38,788 bases of DNA from a virus, in the IMG/VR virus record IMGVR_UViG_3300025679_000014, positions 1 through 38,788 of that record; one strand, written 5' to 3'. The notes below the pieces were generated by a model, which was given only the letters and a program-made list of their open reading frames with translations, was not told the DNA's origin and did not search any database. The position numbers were made by a program, and so were the translations under genes. Below are positions 1 to 8,191 of this stretch, in pieces (position 1 is the first letter of the stretch; every line of letters starts with the position of its first letter).

Positions 1-10
1 GGGGGGGGGG
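1..10. other. Poly-G at contig start, probable artefact
   Basis: Ten G residues open the window and eight G close it. The left run interrupts a methyltransferase reading frame just upstream of its DPPY motif. Poly-G tails at contig ends are typical of two-colour Illumina reads, so I read this as an artefact and not as a biological terminus. Confidence 0.7.
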
Positions 11-11
11 C

Positions 12-731
12 CAAAAGGCCGATATGGTATTCACAGACCCTCCATACAACGTCAACTATAAAGGGCACGGAAAGAATACGAGCACCACCATTCAGAACGA
101 CAACATGAGTGAAGCGGAATTTAGAACGATGCTGACGGCCTGGTTTAAGAGCTACTGGTACGCGCTGAGGGCCGATGGCGCGCTTTATACCTGCTACGCC
201 AGCCGAACCCACCGGGAATTTGAAGATGCACTGAATGCCAACGATTTTACGGTGCGGAATCAAATCATATGGGTAAAAAAAGTTGCGAGCTATGGATTTG
301 GTGACTACCGATACAAGCACGAGCCGATTCTGTATTGCTTTAAGAAAAACGGAAAACCTGATTTTTTTGGTGACCGGAAACAGTACACCGAATGGACAGA
401 AGAACCGACTGACGAGGAGCTGCTAAAGGAGCTGCGGAGCATGGTGAAGCGCGACGAAGCCGGTGAGAGCACCGTGTGGCGCTTGCACCGGGAAATGAAG
501 TACGACCATCCGACACAAAAGCCGCTGAAGCTGGTGAGCATTGCAATCCGGAACAGCAGCAAGAGAGACGACATCGTGCTGGATTTATTCGGGGGCAGCG
601 GCAGCACGCTGATCGCCGCCGACGACCTGAATCGCATTTGCTACACGATGGAATTGGATCCGCGATACGTAGACGTAATTATAAAACGGTGGGAGAAGCT
701 GACAGGAAAGAAAGCGGTGAAAGAGGGGTGA
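12..731 (+). CDS. Beta-class DNA methyltransferase (N6-adenine or N4-cytosine), 5' truncated
   Basis: The catalytic motif IV (TDPPYN) lies at the very start and the SAM-binding motif I (DLFGGSGSTLIAA) near the C-terminus. This order, with HPTQKP just before motif I, defines beta-class site-specific amino-methyltransferases. The frame stays open upstream of the first ATG at 24 (reading Q-K-A-D before M-V-F), so that ATG is an internal methionine and the real N-terminus lies beyond the contig edge. Relatives often carry an N-terminal ParB-like domain, which may be missing here. The gene lies before the terminase genes and probably protects phage DNA from restriction. Target sequence cannot be inferred. 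Confidence 0.88.
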   Translation, partial: QKADMVFTDPPYNVNYKGHGKNTSTTIQNDNMSEAEFRTMLTAWFKSYWYALRADGALYTCYASRTHREFEDALNANDFTVRNQIIWVKKVASYGFGDYRYKHEPILYCFKKNGKPDFFGDRKQYTEWTEEPTDEELLKELRSMVKRDEAGESTVWRLHREMKYDHPTQKPLKLVSIAIRNSSKRDDIVLDLFGGSGSTLIAADDLNRICYTMELDPRYVDVIIKRWEKLTGKKAVKEG

Positions 732-765
732 GAGTTAAGGTAATGCATTAATGGTTTAAAAAGGT

Positions 766-774
766 GGTAGAATT
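766..774 (+). promoter_or_regulatory. Candidate extended -10 promoter before terminase genes
   Basis: TGGTAGAAT (extended -10, hexamer TAGAAT at 769-774) lies in the 63-nt gap between the methyltransferase and the small terminase. No good -35 box sits 17 nt upstream. The expected start near 781 would leave a 14-nt A-rich leader before the ATG at 795. Assignment is tentative. Confidence 0.35.
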
Positions 775-794
775 AAGAAAACACCACAGAGCAT

Positions 795-1493
795 ATGGCA
801 GATGAAAAAAAAATAAAGACGAACGAAAGCAAAGATACCGAGCGACCGCTGCCAAACAAGGTGGCTATTTACGATGAGTTTATCATTTGGAGCGCCATGC
901 CGCCGATGGAGCAGCGACGCCTGGGGCTTGAAACACAGGAGTCATTCTGCGAATACTACCACATCAGCATGGTGACAGCTTGGAAGTGGAAGCAGCGCGC
1001 GGATTTTCAGCCAAGGCGCATGGCCGTACTAAAGTCGTGGGCGCGCGACCGGACGCCGGCGGTAGTTCAGGGAATTTACGCATCAGCGGTAAAAGGCAAC
1101 AGCGACAGCCAGCGCATATGGCTGAAATACTTTGAGGGATGGATTGAGGAAACGAAAATAGACAACACCACCAAAGTCGAGATAAGTCAAAACGACATTC
1201 GCTTCTTGATTGAGGCAATGCCGGAAAAAGAAAAAATAGAATCCTATGAACACCTCAGAAGAATCCTGGTCACCGCGGAAGCCCTTCGTAATTCTGGACG
1301 TCTTCAAAACAGCGATGGCGAGTATGTCGCTGAAGGAGAAGTTCGCGAAGGCGCCGATAGGGCTGCACCGGACGTACCAGACAAACCCGCCGGTCAAATT
1401 TCCAAAGGTAATCGAAGATGCATACGCGGCGATTTGGAGCGGCCGCTATTCTCGCATCATTATCAAGGCGCCGCGCGGTGGTGGCAAGAGTAA
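795..1493 (+). CDS. Terminase small subunit-like DNA-binding protein
   Basis: Position directly before the large terminase and a helix-turn-helix-like segment at about residues 46-66 (CEYYHISMVTAWKWKQRADF) point to a small terminase subunit of the type that recognises phage DNA and loads the packaging motor. The first ~150-165 residues look like real protein. The last ~75 residues, read in the frame that overlaps the large subunit, are rich in Arg, Gly and Pro and look like shadow coding, so the true C-terminus may differ. The overlap with the next gene is 248 nt, unusually long. No SD site; the start follows an A/C-rich leader. Confidence 0.65.
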   Translation: MADEKKIKTNESKDTERPLPNKVAIYDEFIIWSAMPPMEQRRLGLETQESFCEYYHISMVTAWKWKQRADFQPRRMAVLKSWARDRTPAVVQGIYASAVKGNSDSQRIWLKYFEGWIEETKIDNTTKVEISQNDIRFLIEAMPEKEKIESYEHLRRILVTAEALRNSGRLQNSDGEYVAEGEVREGADRAAPDVPDKPAGQISKGNRRCIRGDLERPLFSHHYQGAARWWQE

Positions 1494-2838
1494 GCTGTTA
1501 GGAACCGCGGGCTTCGACTTGTGGTACTTGAAAGACCGCAGCGTCGTGAACATGGGCGGCAGTTTAGTCCAGGCAAACATTGTGTACGGCTATTTCAAAG
1601 ACTACTGCGAAATAGACCCGAGCATTTTGCATAACGTAGCCGGGAACGTGACGATGGACGAAACGCGGGCCATCACCGGCAACCGATTCTCGTGCGTAAC
1701 GGCTTCAGAGAAAGCAGTCCGAGGTAAACACCCGGACGTTTTGATTTCAGACGAAACCTGCGAAACCGATGACGCGCTGGTGCATTCAGCCCTGCCAATG
1801 GTAAACGACTCGGAGCACCCGCTGGTGGTCATGGCGAGTACCTTTCATAAAATATACGGCATTTTTCAGGAAACATGGGACAGCGCCGAGCAGCGCGGCT
1901 ACCATAGGATTCAGTGGGACATTTTTGACGTTTGCAAACCCTTTGAAGCGAAGATATGGGAACGCGAAGACGTAAAGAAAATAAGCGGCATAGACAAGCT
2001 GCGCAAATACGCCAACGGCAGAACCGGCGACCCGGAGGGATGGGTGCCGATTGAGAACATTTTCCAGGCCTGGAAAGAAAAACCGACTGAGGACTGGTTC
2101 GAGGTGGAATACTTGGGAAGCCGGCCGAGCGCCGCGGGTTTAGTGCTTAAACCGGAAGACGTGGATGCGGCAGTCTTTGACGAGACGGTTGACAAGCGGT
2201 ATAATTACCAAACGGGTGCGACGGTGGTGTTGGGAATTGACTGGGGATTCAGCAGCATGACCTCCGTAACGGAATGGATGGGCTACACCGACGGACTGGT
2301 GGCAATGCTCGACAACAACAACTACCACCAGACGCCGAGCGAAGACATCATCAACGCGATAGTTTCAAAAGTGAGAGCGCACGGAATACGGATGATTTAC
2401 GCCGACAGCGCCGGCAAGTTTGAAAACGTAGCGCTCCAGAACGCCCTGGCGAAAGCAGGACTAGGTTGCGCGGTAATAGAAGTGGTTTTTTCAAAGGAGA
2501 AGTACGGAACGCCCGGGCCGGAAGGTTCGCTGGGAATGCTGGGAAATTTGCGCGCACACTTCGAACAGCGTAAGATAAAAATACCAAAACGATTCCGCGA
2601 CGCATTCTGGCAATACAAACGCTACCGCTACCAGGAGGGAACCGACAAGGCCATGAAGAAAGACGACCACATCCCCGACTCGACCATGTGCGCCCTGCAG
2701 CATTTCAAGCTAGGGCAATTCGTACGCTCAATCCCGACGCAGAGCATCAGCGACCGCCCAAAAAGAAGAACCGAGCCGGAGCCGGTAAGAATGGAAAACG
2801 ATTCGGCAACATCAGCTCTGATAAAAAAAGTGTTTTAA
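1246..2838 (+). CDS. terL: Terminase large subunit
   Basis: Packaging ATPase-nuclease that pumps phage DNA into the procapsid through the portal and cuts it. The N-terminal ATPase shows Walker A (APRGGGKSK, residues 75-83) and Walker B (LISDE, acidic pair D169-E170). The C-terminal RNase H-like nuclease shows candidate metal-binding Asp residues at D332 (GIDWG), D387 (YADSAG) and D478 (HIPDS). A stop codon at 1237-1239 fixes 1246 as the earliest start; ATGs at 1315 and 1324 (before SLKEKFAKAP) are plausible alternatives and would shorten the overlap with the upstream gene. Length (530 aa) is usual for the family. Confidence 0.93.
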   Translation: MNTSEESWSPRKPFVILDVFKTAMASMSLKEKFAKAPIGLHRTYQTNPPVKFPKVIEDAYAAIWSGRYSRIIIKAPRGGGKSKLLGTAGFDLWYLKDRSVVNMGGSLVQANIVYGYFKDYCEIDPSILHNVAGNVTMDETRAITGNRFSCVTASEKAVRGKHPDVLISDETCETDDALVHSALPMVNDSEHPLVVMASTFHKIYGIFQETWDSAEQRGYHRIQWDIFDVCKPFEAKIWEREDVKKISGIDKLRKYANGRTGDPEGWVPIENIFQAWKEKPTEDWFEVEYLGSRPSAAGLVLKPEDVDAAVFDETVDKRYNYQTGATVVLGIDWGFSSMTSVTEWMGYTDGLVAMLDNNNYHQTPSEDIINAIVSKVRAHGIRMIYADSAGKFENVALQNALAKAGLGCAVIEVVFSKEKYGTPGPEGSLGMLGNLRAHFEQRKIKIPKRFRDAFWQYKRYRYQEGTDKAMKKDDHIPDSTMCALQHFKLGQFVRSIPTQSISDRPKRRTEPEPVRMENDSATSALIKKVF

Positions 2839-2847
2839 TTTTACACC

Positions 2848-5427
2848 ATGGCCAAAATATTCGGGTTTGAGATAAAGAGGTCGTTAACGGCAGCAGAACC
2901 AAACCCCGGCGTTCCATCAGCCGGCCCCAACCCCGTCAGCTTAGAACGGGCAAACCAAAAGACACTCCCGTCGATTCCTTTGCAGCGGTCGTTTCCGCGC
3001 GCCGAGCTGGGAGATTCCGGAACGAGAACGCTCCACGGAATAATCACGGAAGAATACAACTCGCAGCTCCAAGGCATTCAGGGCATCAGGGTGTTCGACG
3101 AGATGAGAAAATCAGACGGCACGATTCGGGCCGCCGTTTTAGTCTGCACGCTGCCGATAAGACGCGCCCAATGGTTTGTAAACCCGATCGTTGACGAAGA
3201 CCCCGTGCAATCCGAAAAGAACCAGGAAATAGCAAACTTCGTAGAGCATGCGCTGTTTGATTGGATGGACATCGTCTGGGACGATTTTATTCGCCAGGCA
3301 TTGCTGATGGTTTCTTTCGGCGTGATGGTTTTTGAAAAAGTATACGGAGTGGTTGAGCACGAAGGGAAACAATACGTCACCGTAACCAAGATGGCCCCGC
3401 GTTTGCCAAAGTCAATCCTTCAATGGGAACTGCCCGACCGGACGTTCGGCATCCAGCAAATAAGGCAGGACGGCGTGCTGGCGATGATTCCCGGAAGCAA
3501 AATGCTGATTTTCGTAAACGAGCGCGAAGGGGACAACTGGTGGGGAACCAGCATGCTGCGCGCCGCCTACAAACACTACTACTACAAAAATACCTTCTAC
3601 CACATCGACGGCGTAGCCTTTGAGCGACAAGGCATGGGCGTCCCGATGATTGAAATGCCCGCCGGCTACACCGCCGCCGACGAAGTAAAGGCGCAAACCG
3701 CCGCACAGAACCTCCGCGGAAACCAAAACGCCTACATGGTAGTGCCGCCGGGCTACAAGGCATCATTCATGGACATGGGCGGCAAAACAACGCGCGACCC
3801 GGCCACCAGCATCCAGCACCACGACAAAGCCATTCTGCAAAGCGTCCTGGCGCAGTTTTTGGAATTGGGAGCCAGCAAAGCGAGCAGCGGAAGTCGGGCA
3901 TTGAGCCAAGACCACAGCGATCTGTTCTTGAAGGCCATGGAGTCCATAGCCAACATCCTATCGGGTGTAGTAAACAAGGATTTGATTAAAGAGCTGGTAG
4001 ATTTGAATTTTGACGACGTGAAGGTTTACCCGCAGTTAGACTTTTCAGGCATCACGAAGGTAGACATCACCGCGCTGGGAACCGCTTACAGCCAGCTAGT
4101 GACCGCCGGAGCGCTGACACCGACCGAGGACGACCAGCAATACATTCGCGCCGCGCTAGGCCTTCCACCGCGCACGCAAGAGCAGATAGACGCCGAAGCG
4201 GAAGGCGATCCGAGCGCGGAAGAACAGGACGAAAGCGACTCAAACATTGACGACATTCCGGCGGAAGACGAAAACGGTGATCCCGTTGAACCGGATGAGA
4301 ACGAGCCGGTGGACAAAAATACCCCTCCAACCAAAACTCCCTCGGGAAAGCCGGTGCAAAAGAAAGCACCGAATACTCCAGCCGGCAAAAACGCCAAGGT
4401 GGACAAAGCCGCCAAGGACGCCAAAAAGCAAGCCCCGACGAAACAAGAGAACGCCAAAACGGACGCCGGAGCCAAGAAGTTGCCTCCGAAAAAAAACGCC
4501 CACGAATACGCCGGGACAATGCTGAGGAGATTTGACGACGGCAGCGGATTCATGTCATGGCGACCTTTGACCTTCGCCGAGCAGAAGGTAAACTTCCAGG
4601 ACATAGAGGACACGATGGATTCCATGCAGGACTCCTTTTCAGCCGAAGCCAAAGCGCTGCTGCAGAAAGAGAAAGACACCTTCATGGCAAAGTTGCACGA
4701 CGCCGTAGCGGCCGGCGACCAAAAGGCGATTGATTCGCTCGAGATGGGCTTTGTAGCCGATTACGCGGCCTTAGTGAACGACGCGATGAAAAGCGCCTAC
4801 GAATACGGAAAAAACAACGTGAGCAAAGAAATGGGCATCAAGGTGCCTCCCAGCACGGCAGACACGCTCGCCAACATCAAGCTGCTTTCAAACACGGTAG
4901 CGACGAAGACCGCCTCGGATTTGGTATCAAAGGCGAAAGTGGCGGCGGTAAACTCTCTTAACCAGAACCAAAGCTCATACGAAACCAGCGCCGGCATCGA
5001 CTCAACCCTGAACGACGCCATCGACAGCGCGGTAACCAACACCGCCGGGCTTTTGATTAACCAGGGCATCAACATGGGACGAAACGACGTATTCGAACGG
5101 AACGCCAGCGACATTTACGCCTTGCAGCGCAGCGAGGTGTTGGACGAGCGCACCTGTGACTTTTGTTTGAGCATGGACGGCCTGACGATAAGCCCGGACG
5201 ACGACTGGGCCGCAACCGATTCTTTTCACACCAACTGCCGCGGCATCTGGGTGGAAATTATGAACGACGAGCAGAACCCGCCGGAAATAACGGGCGTGCC
5301 CGACAACGTGGGAAACTACTACGGCGGCCAGCCCAACCAGTTGATTCAACCGAAAGCGCCGATCGTACAACCGAACAGCCCTGCAGCCGCGGAAGCCCAA
5401 CGCCGCAAGGACGCAAAAAGCAAATAG
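2848..5427 (+). CDS. Portal protein fused to MuF-like minor head protein
   Basis: The N-terminal ~430 residues resemble Mu gp29/DUF935-type portals, the dodecameric DNA gate at one capsid vertex. A low-complexity linker rich in Lys, Ala, Pro and Thr follows (roughly residues 450-545). The C-terminal part ends in a MuF-type signature near residues 765-800: ERTCDFC, then a Gly-containing loop and FHTNCRG, the Cys/His pattern of the Phage_Mu_F family. Portal and MuF are normally separate genes of about 450-520 and 300 aa; here one 859-aa frame holds both with no internal stop. The start ATG follows the terminase stop by 9 nt, without SD. Next genes are protease, cement and capsid. Confidence 0.88.
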   Translation: MAKIFGFEIKRSLTAAEPNPGVPSAGPNPVSLERANQKTLPSIPLQRSFPRAELGDSGTRTLHGIITEEYNSQLQGIQGIRVFDEMRKSDGTIRAAVLVCTLPIRRAQWFVNPIVDEDPVQSEKNQEIANFVEHALFDWMDIVWDDFIRQALLMVSFGVMVFEKVYGVVEHEGKQYVTVTKMAPRLPKSILQWELPDRTFGIQQIRQDGVLAMIPGSKMLIFVNEREGDNWWGTSMLRAAYKHYYYKNTFYHIDGVAFERQGMGVPMIEMPAGYTAADEVKAQTAAQNLRGNQNAYMVVPPGYKASFMDMGGKTTRDPATSIQHHDKAILQSVLAQFLELGASKASSGSRALSQDHSDLFLKAMESIANILSGVVNKDLIKELVDLNFDDVKVYPQLDFSGITKVDITALGTAYSQLVTAGALTPTEDDQQYIRAALGLPPRTQEQIDAEAEGDPSAEEQDESDSNIDDIPAEDENGDPVEPDENEPVDKNTPPTKTPSGKPVQKKAPNTPAGKNAKVDKAAKDAKKQAPTKQENAKTDAGAKKLPPKKNAHEYAGTMLRRFDDGSGFMSWRPLTFAEQKVNFQDIEDTMDSMQDSFSAEAKALLQKEKDTFMAKLHDAVAAGDQKAIDSLEMGFVADYAALVNDAMKSAYEYGKNNVSKEMGIKVPPSTADTLANIKLLSNTVATKTASDLVSKAKVAAVNSLNQNQSSYETSAGIDSTLNDAIDSAVTNTAGLLINQGINMGRNDVFERNASDIYALQRSEVLDERTCDFCLSMDGLTISPDDDWAATDSFHTNCRGIWVEIMNDEQNPPEITGVPDNVGNYYGGQPNQLIQPKAPIVQPNSPAAAEAQRRKDAKSK

Positions 5428-5439
5428 GACTTGACAGAG

Positions 5440-5468
5440 TTGTTGACAAACAGAAACGGTGCTATAAT
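5440..5468 (+). promoter_or_regulatory. Extended -10 promoter before protease/scaffold gene
   Basis: TTGTTG at 5440-5445, 17-nt spacer, TATAAT at 5463-5468 preceded by TG (TGCTATAAT). The same arrangement recurs at 21208-21236. A consensus TTGACA also lies at 5443-5448, but only 14 nt from the -10. The predicted start near 5475 coincides with the first ATG of the protease gene, which would make that transcript nearly leaderless. Confidence 0.6.
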
Positions 5469-5474
5469 TTATTA

Positions 5475-6731
5475 ATGACCATGAAAAAGAGAACGCAGGA
5501 CACTCTTGAAAAGGAAAAAGCCAGCGAACGGTACGTGGGAGTATTCCCCTTTGCCTTTGACGAAAACGCGGATGATGAGGCGGCAATCCCGGCCACCATC
5601 CAAGTTCTGCCGATAGGACAATGGGAGCACGACGTATACGGCCCGATTGTAATAGCTTCATCCGACATCAGGGAATTCGCGCAAAACTTCAACGCGAACA
5701 TCCGCAAGGGCGTGCCAATCACCGCAGGCCATGAGGGAATGCAGGAACTCCCGGCGGTAGGTTGGATAAAGCAAGTAGAGGCCAGACCGGACGGTTTATG
5801 GGGAACCGTAGAATGGAACGAAATAGGGGAGCAGGCTTTGAGCGACAGGCAATACAAGTTTTTCTCGCCGGAATTCTACGCAATGTACGAAGACCCCGAG
5901 AGCCATCAGCTCTACCGAAACGTGCTGACCGGCGGCGCATTAACGAAGGCGCCATACTTTAAAGAGCTGGAAGCCATCGTATTTTCAGAAAAAGCATTAA
6001 AAAAACAATTCAACGAACCAACCATGACAATCCAAGAATTAGTAGCAAAAAAGCCGGAAGATTTGACCGCCGAGGAAAAAACATTCCTCAACGCCAACCT
6101 TACGGAATTGACCGACGAACAGAAAACAGCCTTCGCTTCCGTGATTGAAGCCCCGGCGCCGACAGCCGAAGAAGTCGCAGCCAAAGAAGCAGCCGACAAG
6201 GCCGCAGCCGACGCAAAGGCAACCGAGGACGCCAACGTAGCCGCCGGAAAGAACGCAGACGGAACCGACAAGGTGGCAGCTTCCGAGAAAGTGCAAATCA
6301 GCGCCAGCGAGTTGAAAGCCCTCCGCAGTAAAGCAGATGAGGGAGCCAAAGCATTCGCCGAATTGAACCGGGCCAAAGTGGTCGCGGCTGTTTCAACCAT
6401 GACCTTCAGCGAATCAAACAAGAACGGAAAGTTTCTGCCAAAAAGCAAGGACACCCTCCAGGCTTTCATAGAAACATTGAACGAAGGCCAAAAAGCCAAG
6501 TTCTCCGAGCTGGTAGGACAGTTGCCGCAAACGCAAATCTTCAAAGAGCTGGGAGTTGACTCCAAAGCCGCAGAAGGAACCGTGCAGGCAGAAGTGGACG
6601 CCAAAGTAGGCAAGAAAATGTCGGAAAACAAGGAGCTGAAGTACTCCGAAGCGCTCCGCCAGGTATTCGCCGAAACCGAAGGATTGACCGCACGCTACGA
6701 CGCAGAGCTCCAAGGTCAGGTCAACGCATAA
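5475..6731 (+). CDS. Mu I-like head maturation protease with C-terminal scaffold
   Basis: The N-terminal half (to about residue 175) resembles Mu I proteins, which cleave and then leave the procapsid interior: a YGPIVIASSDI segment, a TAGHEG His-containing motif, WNEIGEQAL and KFFSPEF. The second half is Ala/Glu/Lys-rich, predicted helical (EEVAAKEAADKAAADAKATE), as expected for a scaffold that shares a frame with the protease. The frame is open further upstream, but ATG 5475 or ATG 5481 (in an ACCATG context) fits the end of the portal gene and the local promoter. It lies between portal and capsid genes, the usual place for this function. Length from 5475 is 418 aa. Confidence 0.85.
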   Translation: MTMKKRTQDTLEKEKASERYVGVFPFAFDENADDEAAIPATIQVLPIGQWEHDVYGPIVIASSDIREFAQNFNANIRKGVPITAGHEGMQELPAVGWIKQVEARPDGLWGTVEWNEIGEQALSDRQYKFFSPEFYAMYEDPESHQLYRNVLTGGALTKAPYFKELEAIVFSEKALKKQFNEPTMTIQELVAKKPEDLTAEEKTFLNANLTELTDEQKTAFASVIEAPAPTAEEVAAKEAADKAAADAKATEDANVAAGKNADGTDKVAASEKVQISASELKALRSKADEGAKAFAELNRAKVVAAVSTMTFSESNKNGKFLPKSKDTLQAFIETLNEGQKAKFSELVGQLPQTQIFKELGVDSKAAEGTVQAEVDAKVGKKMSENKELKYSEALRQVFAETEGLTARYDAELQGQVNA

Positions 6732-6753
6732 TTAACCAAACAACCAAACAACT

Positions 6754-7131
6754 ATGTCACAAGCTATAAGAGATTTTGAGAAATCGTTCATTGCGACCGC
6801 AGCCCTGGCAACAGAGTTCGTGATCGTAAAAGTGGACGTCAGCAACGACCAATCAGTCGTTATTGCAGCCGCCAGCACCGACCCGATTGTGGGAGTGTTG
6901 CAAAACAAGCCAGCCGCCGGAGCAGCCGCTTTGGTACGATGGCTGGGAAGCACCAAAGTAATCGCCGGGGGAACCATCACGCGGGGCGACCGAGTGACAT
7001 CAGACGGATCAGGACACGCTGTAACGACCACGACCAACAAGGACGTGCAGTTGGGAATCGCCTTGTCATCGGCAGTAAGCGGAGACATCGTAGAAGTCCA
7101 GCTCGGAGCATTCGGCAAACAGAGCTTCTAA
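6754..7131 (+). CDS. Capsid cement/decoration protein (DUF2190-like)
   Basis: A 125-aa beta-rich protein with hallmarks of DUF2190 phage cement proteins: PIVGVLQNKPAAG near the middle, then GGTITRGDRVTSD and GIALSSAVSGDIVEVQL at the end. These proteins bind the outside of the HK97-type shell and stabilise it. It sits directly before the major capsid gene, the usual order in Mu-like head modules. The start follows a leader of repeated CAAACAA units with no SD. Confidence 0.85.
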   Translation: MSQAIRDFEKSFIATAALATEFVIVKVDVSNDQSVVIAAASTDPIVGVLQNKPAAGAAALVRWLGSTKVIAGGTITRGDRVTSDGSGHAVTTTTNKDVQLGIALSSAVSGDIVEVQLGAFGKQSF

Positions 7132-7166
7132 TCACCGGCAAATTTATTAATCCAACATAAACCAAC

Positions 7167-8090
7167 ATGCTAGTTCAACAAGACGTAGTCGTCGATCCAG
7201 CGCTTTCCAATGTGTCAATCAAATACGCCAATGATACCTTCATTGCCGACTTGATTTTCCCGATGGTAAAAGTGGCAAAACAGACCGGCAAATACTACAT
7301 TTACGACAAATCAAACCTGCGCATTGATTCAACAACCCGCGCAGCCGGTTCAGGAGCCAACGAAGTGGACTTCGGAGTAGCGCCATCAGGAACATTCGCT
7401 TGCGACGACCACGCACTGAAAGGATTTATTTCCGACGAAGTGCAAGACCAGGCCGACGCAGCGTTGAACCCGTTGGTAGACGAAACGGAAACCGTAACGG
7501 AAAAATTGCTCTTAGACCGTGAGCAGAAATTAGCCACGCTGATCCGCAGCACCGCCACCCTGACAAACAACACCACGTTGTCCGGAACGAGCCAGTGGAG
7601 CGATTACACCAACTCAGACCCGATTGGAGATATCCGCACCGGCCGAAGCACCGTTCACCAGAACACCTTCAAAAAGCCGAACACCCTGATCATGGGAAAG
7701 CAGGTATTTGACATTTTGGCCGAACACCCTCAAATCATCGAGCGCGTAAAGTACAGCCAGCTCGGAGTTTTGACGGAAGAATTGCTGGCCAGAATCTTCC
7801 AGGTTCAAACCATCCTGGTAGGAGAAGCCGGAAGCAACACCGCACACGAAGGACAGACCGACAGTCTCTCATACATCTGGGGAAAGGACGCTATCCTAGC
7901 ATTCATCGCTCCTCAAGTACGGTTGAAGCAAGTAACCCTCGGTTACACCTTCACCTACAGCCAACGCATTGTGAAGCGCTGGAGGGACGAAGATAGAGAG
8001 GGCACCTACGTGAGAATCGGAAACGACAACTACGTTCAAAAAGTAGTATCAGTCGGCGCCGGTTACCTCATCGTCGCAGCAGTAGCCTAG
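7167..8090 (+). CDS. Major capsid protein
   Basis: A 307-aa protein following protease and cement genes. It resembles Mu/B3-like major capsid proteins: FIADLIFPMVKVAKQTGKYY near the N-terminus, then a region around FISDEVQDQADAAL and EKLLLDREQKLA, and a C-terminal strand-rich part (KQVTLGYTFTYSQRIVKRW). An HK97 fold is expected from family knowledge and cannot be shown from sequence alone. The gene is followed by a strongly structured intergenic element. Confidence 0.87.
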   Translation: MLVQQDVVVDPALSNVSIKYANDTFIADLIFPMVKVAKQTGKYYIYDKSNLRIDSTTRAAGSGANEVDFGVAPSGTFACDDHALKGFISDEVQDQADAALNPLVDETETVTEKLLLDREQKLATLIRSTATLTNNTTLSGTSQWSDYTNSDPIGDIRTGRSTVHQNTFKKPNTLIMGKQVFDILAEHPQIIERVKYSQLGVLTEELLARIFQVQTILVGEAGSNTAHEGQTDSLSYIWGKDAILAFIAPQVRLKQVTLGYTFTYSQRIVKRWRDEDREGTYVRIGNDNYVQKVVSVGAGYLIVAAVA

Positions 8091-8102
8091 TATTAAGTAA
8101 AA

Positions 8103-8172
8103 GAGCTTGCCATCGTTTTCCTGGCAACACGAAAACGATGGCAGCCGGGGATCGAATCCAAGGCCACAGCTC
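8103..8172 (+). ncRNA. Three-way-junction RNA structure downstream of capsid gene
   Basis: The gap after the capsid gene folds as a junction. The closing stem pairs GAGCT (8103-8107) with AGCTC (8168-8172). A perfect 12-bp arm pairs 8109-8120 (GCCATCGTTTTC) with 8131-8142 around a 10-nt loop. A second arm pairs GCC 8144-8146 with GGC 8162-8164, then GGAT 8149-8152 with ATCC 8156-8159. The second arm carries a T-loop-like GATCGAATC, but there is no anticodon arm or 7-bp acceptor, so it is not a normal tRNA. No U-tract follows, so it is not a standard terminator. It may protect or process the capsid mRNA, or be a separate RNA. Confidence 0.55.
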
Positions 8173-8191
8173 AAAATAAAAATACACGAAT

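Noticed and set aside
24-731. ATG at 24 as true start of the first methyltransferase.
   Set aside because: The frame is open upstream to the poly-G, and the DPPY motif would lie at residue 5, too close to the N-terminus for this family.
8101-8175. tRNA-like element after the capsid gene (T-loop-like GATCGAATC).
   Set aside because: There is no 7-bp acceptor stem, no separate D and anticodon arms, and the long arm has 12 bp with a 10-nt loop. Kept only as a structured RNA.
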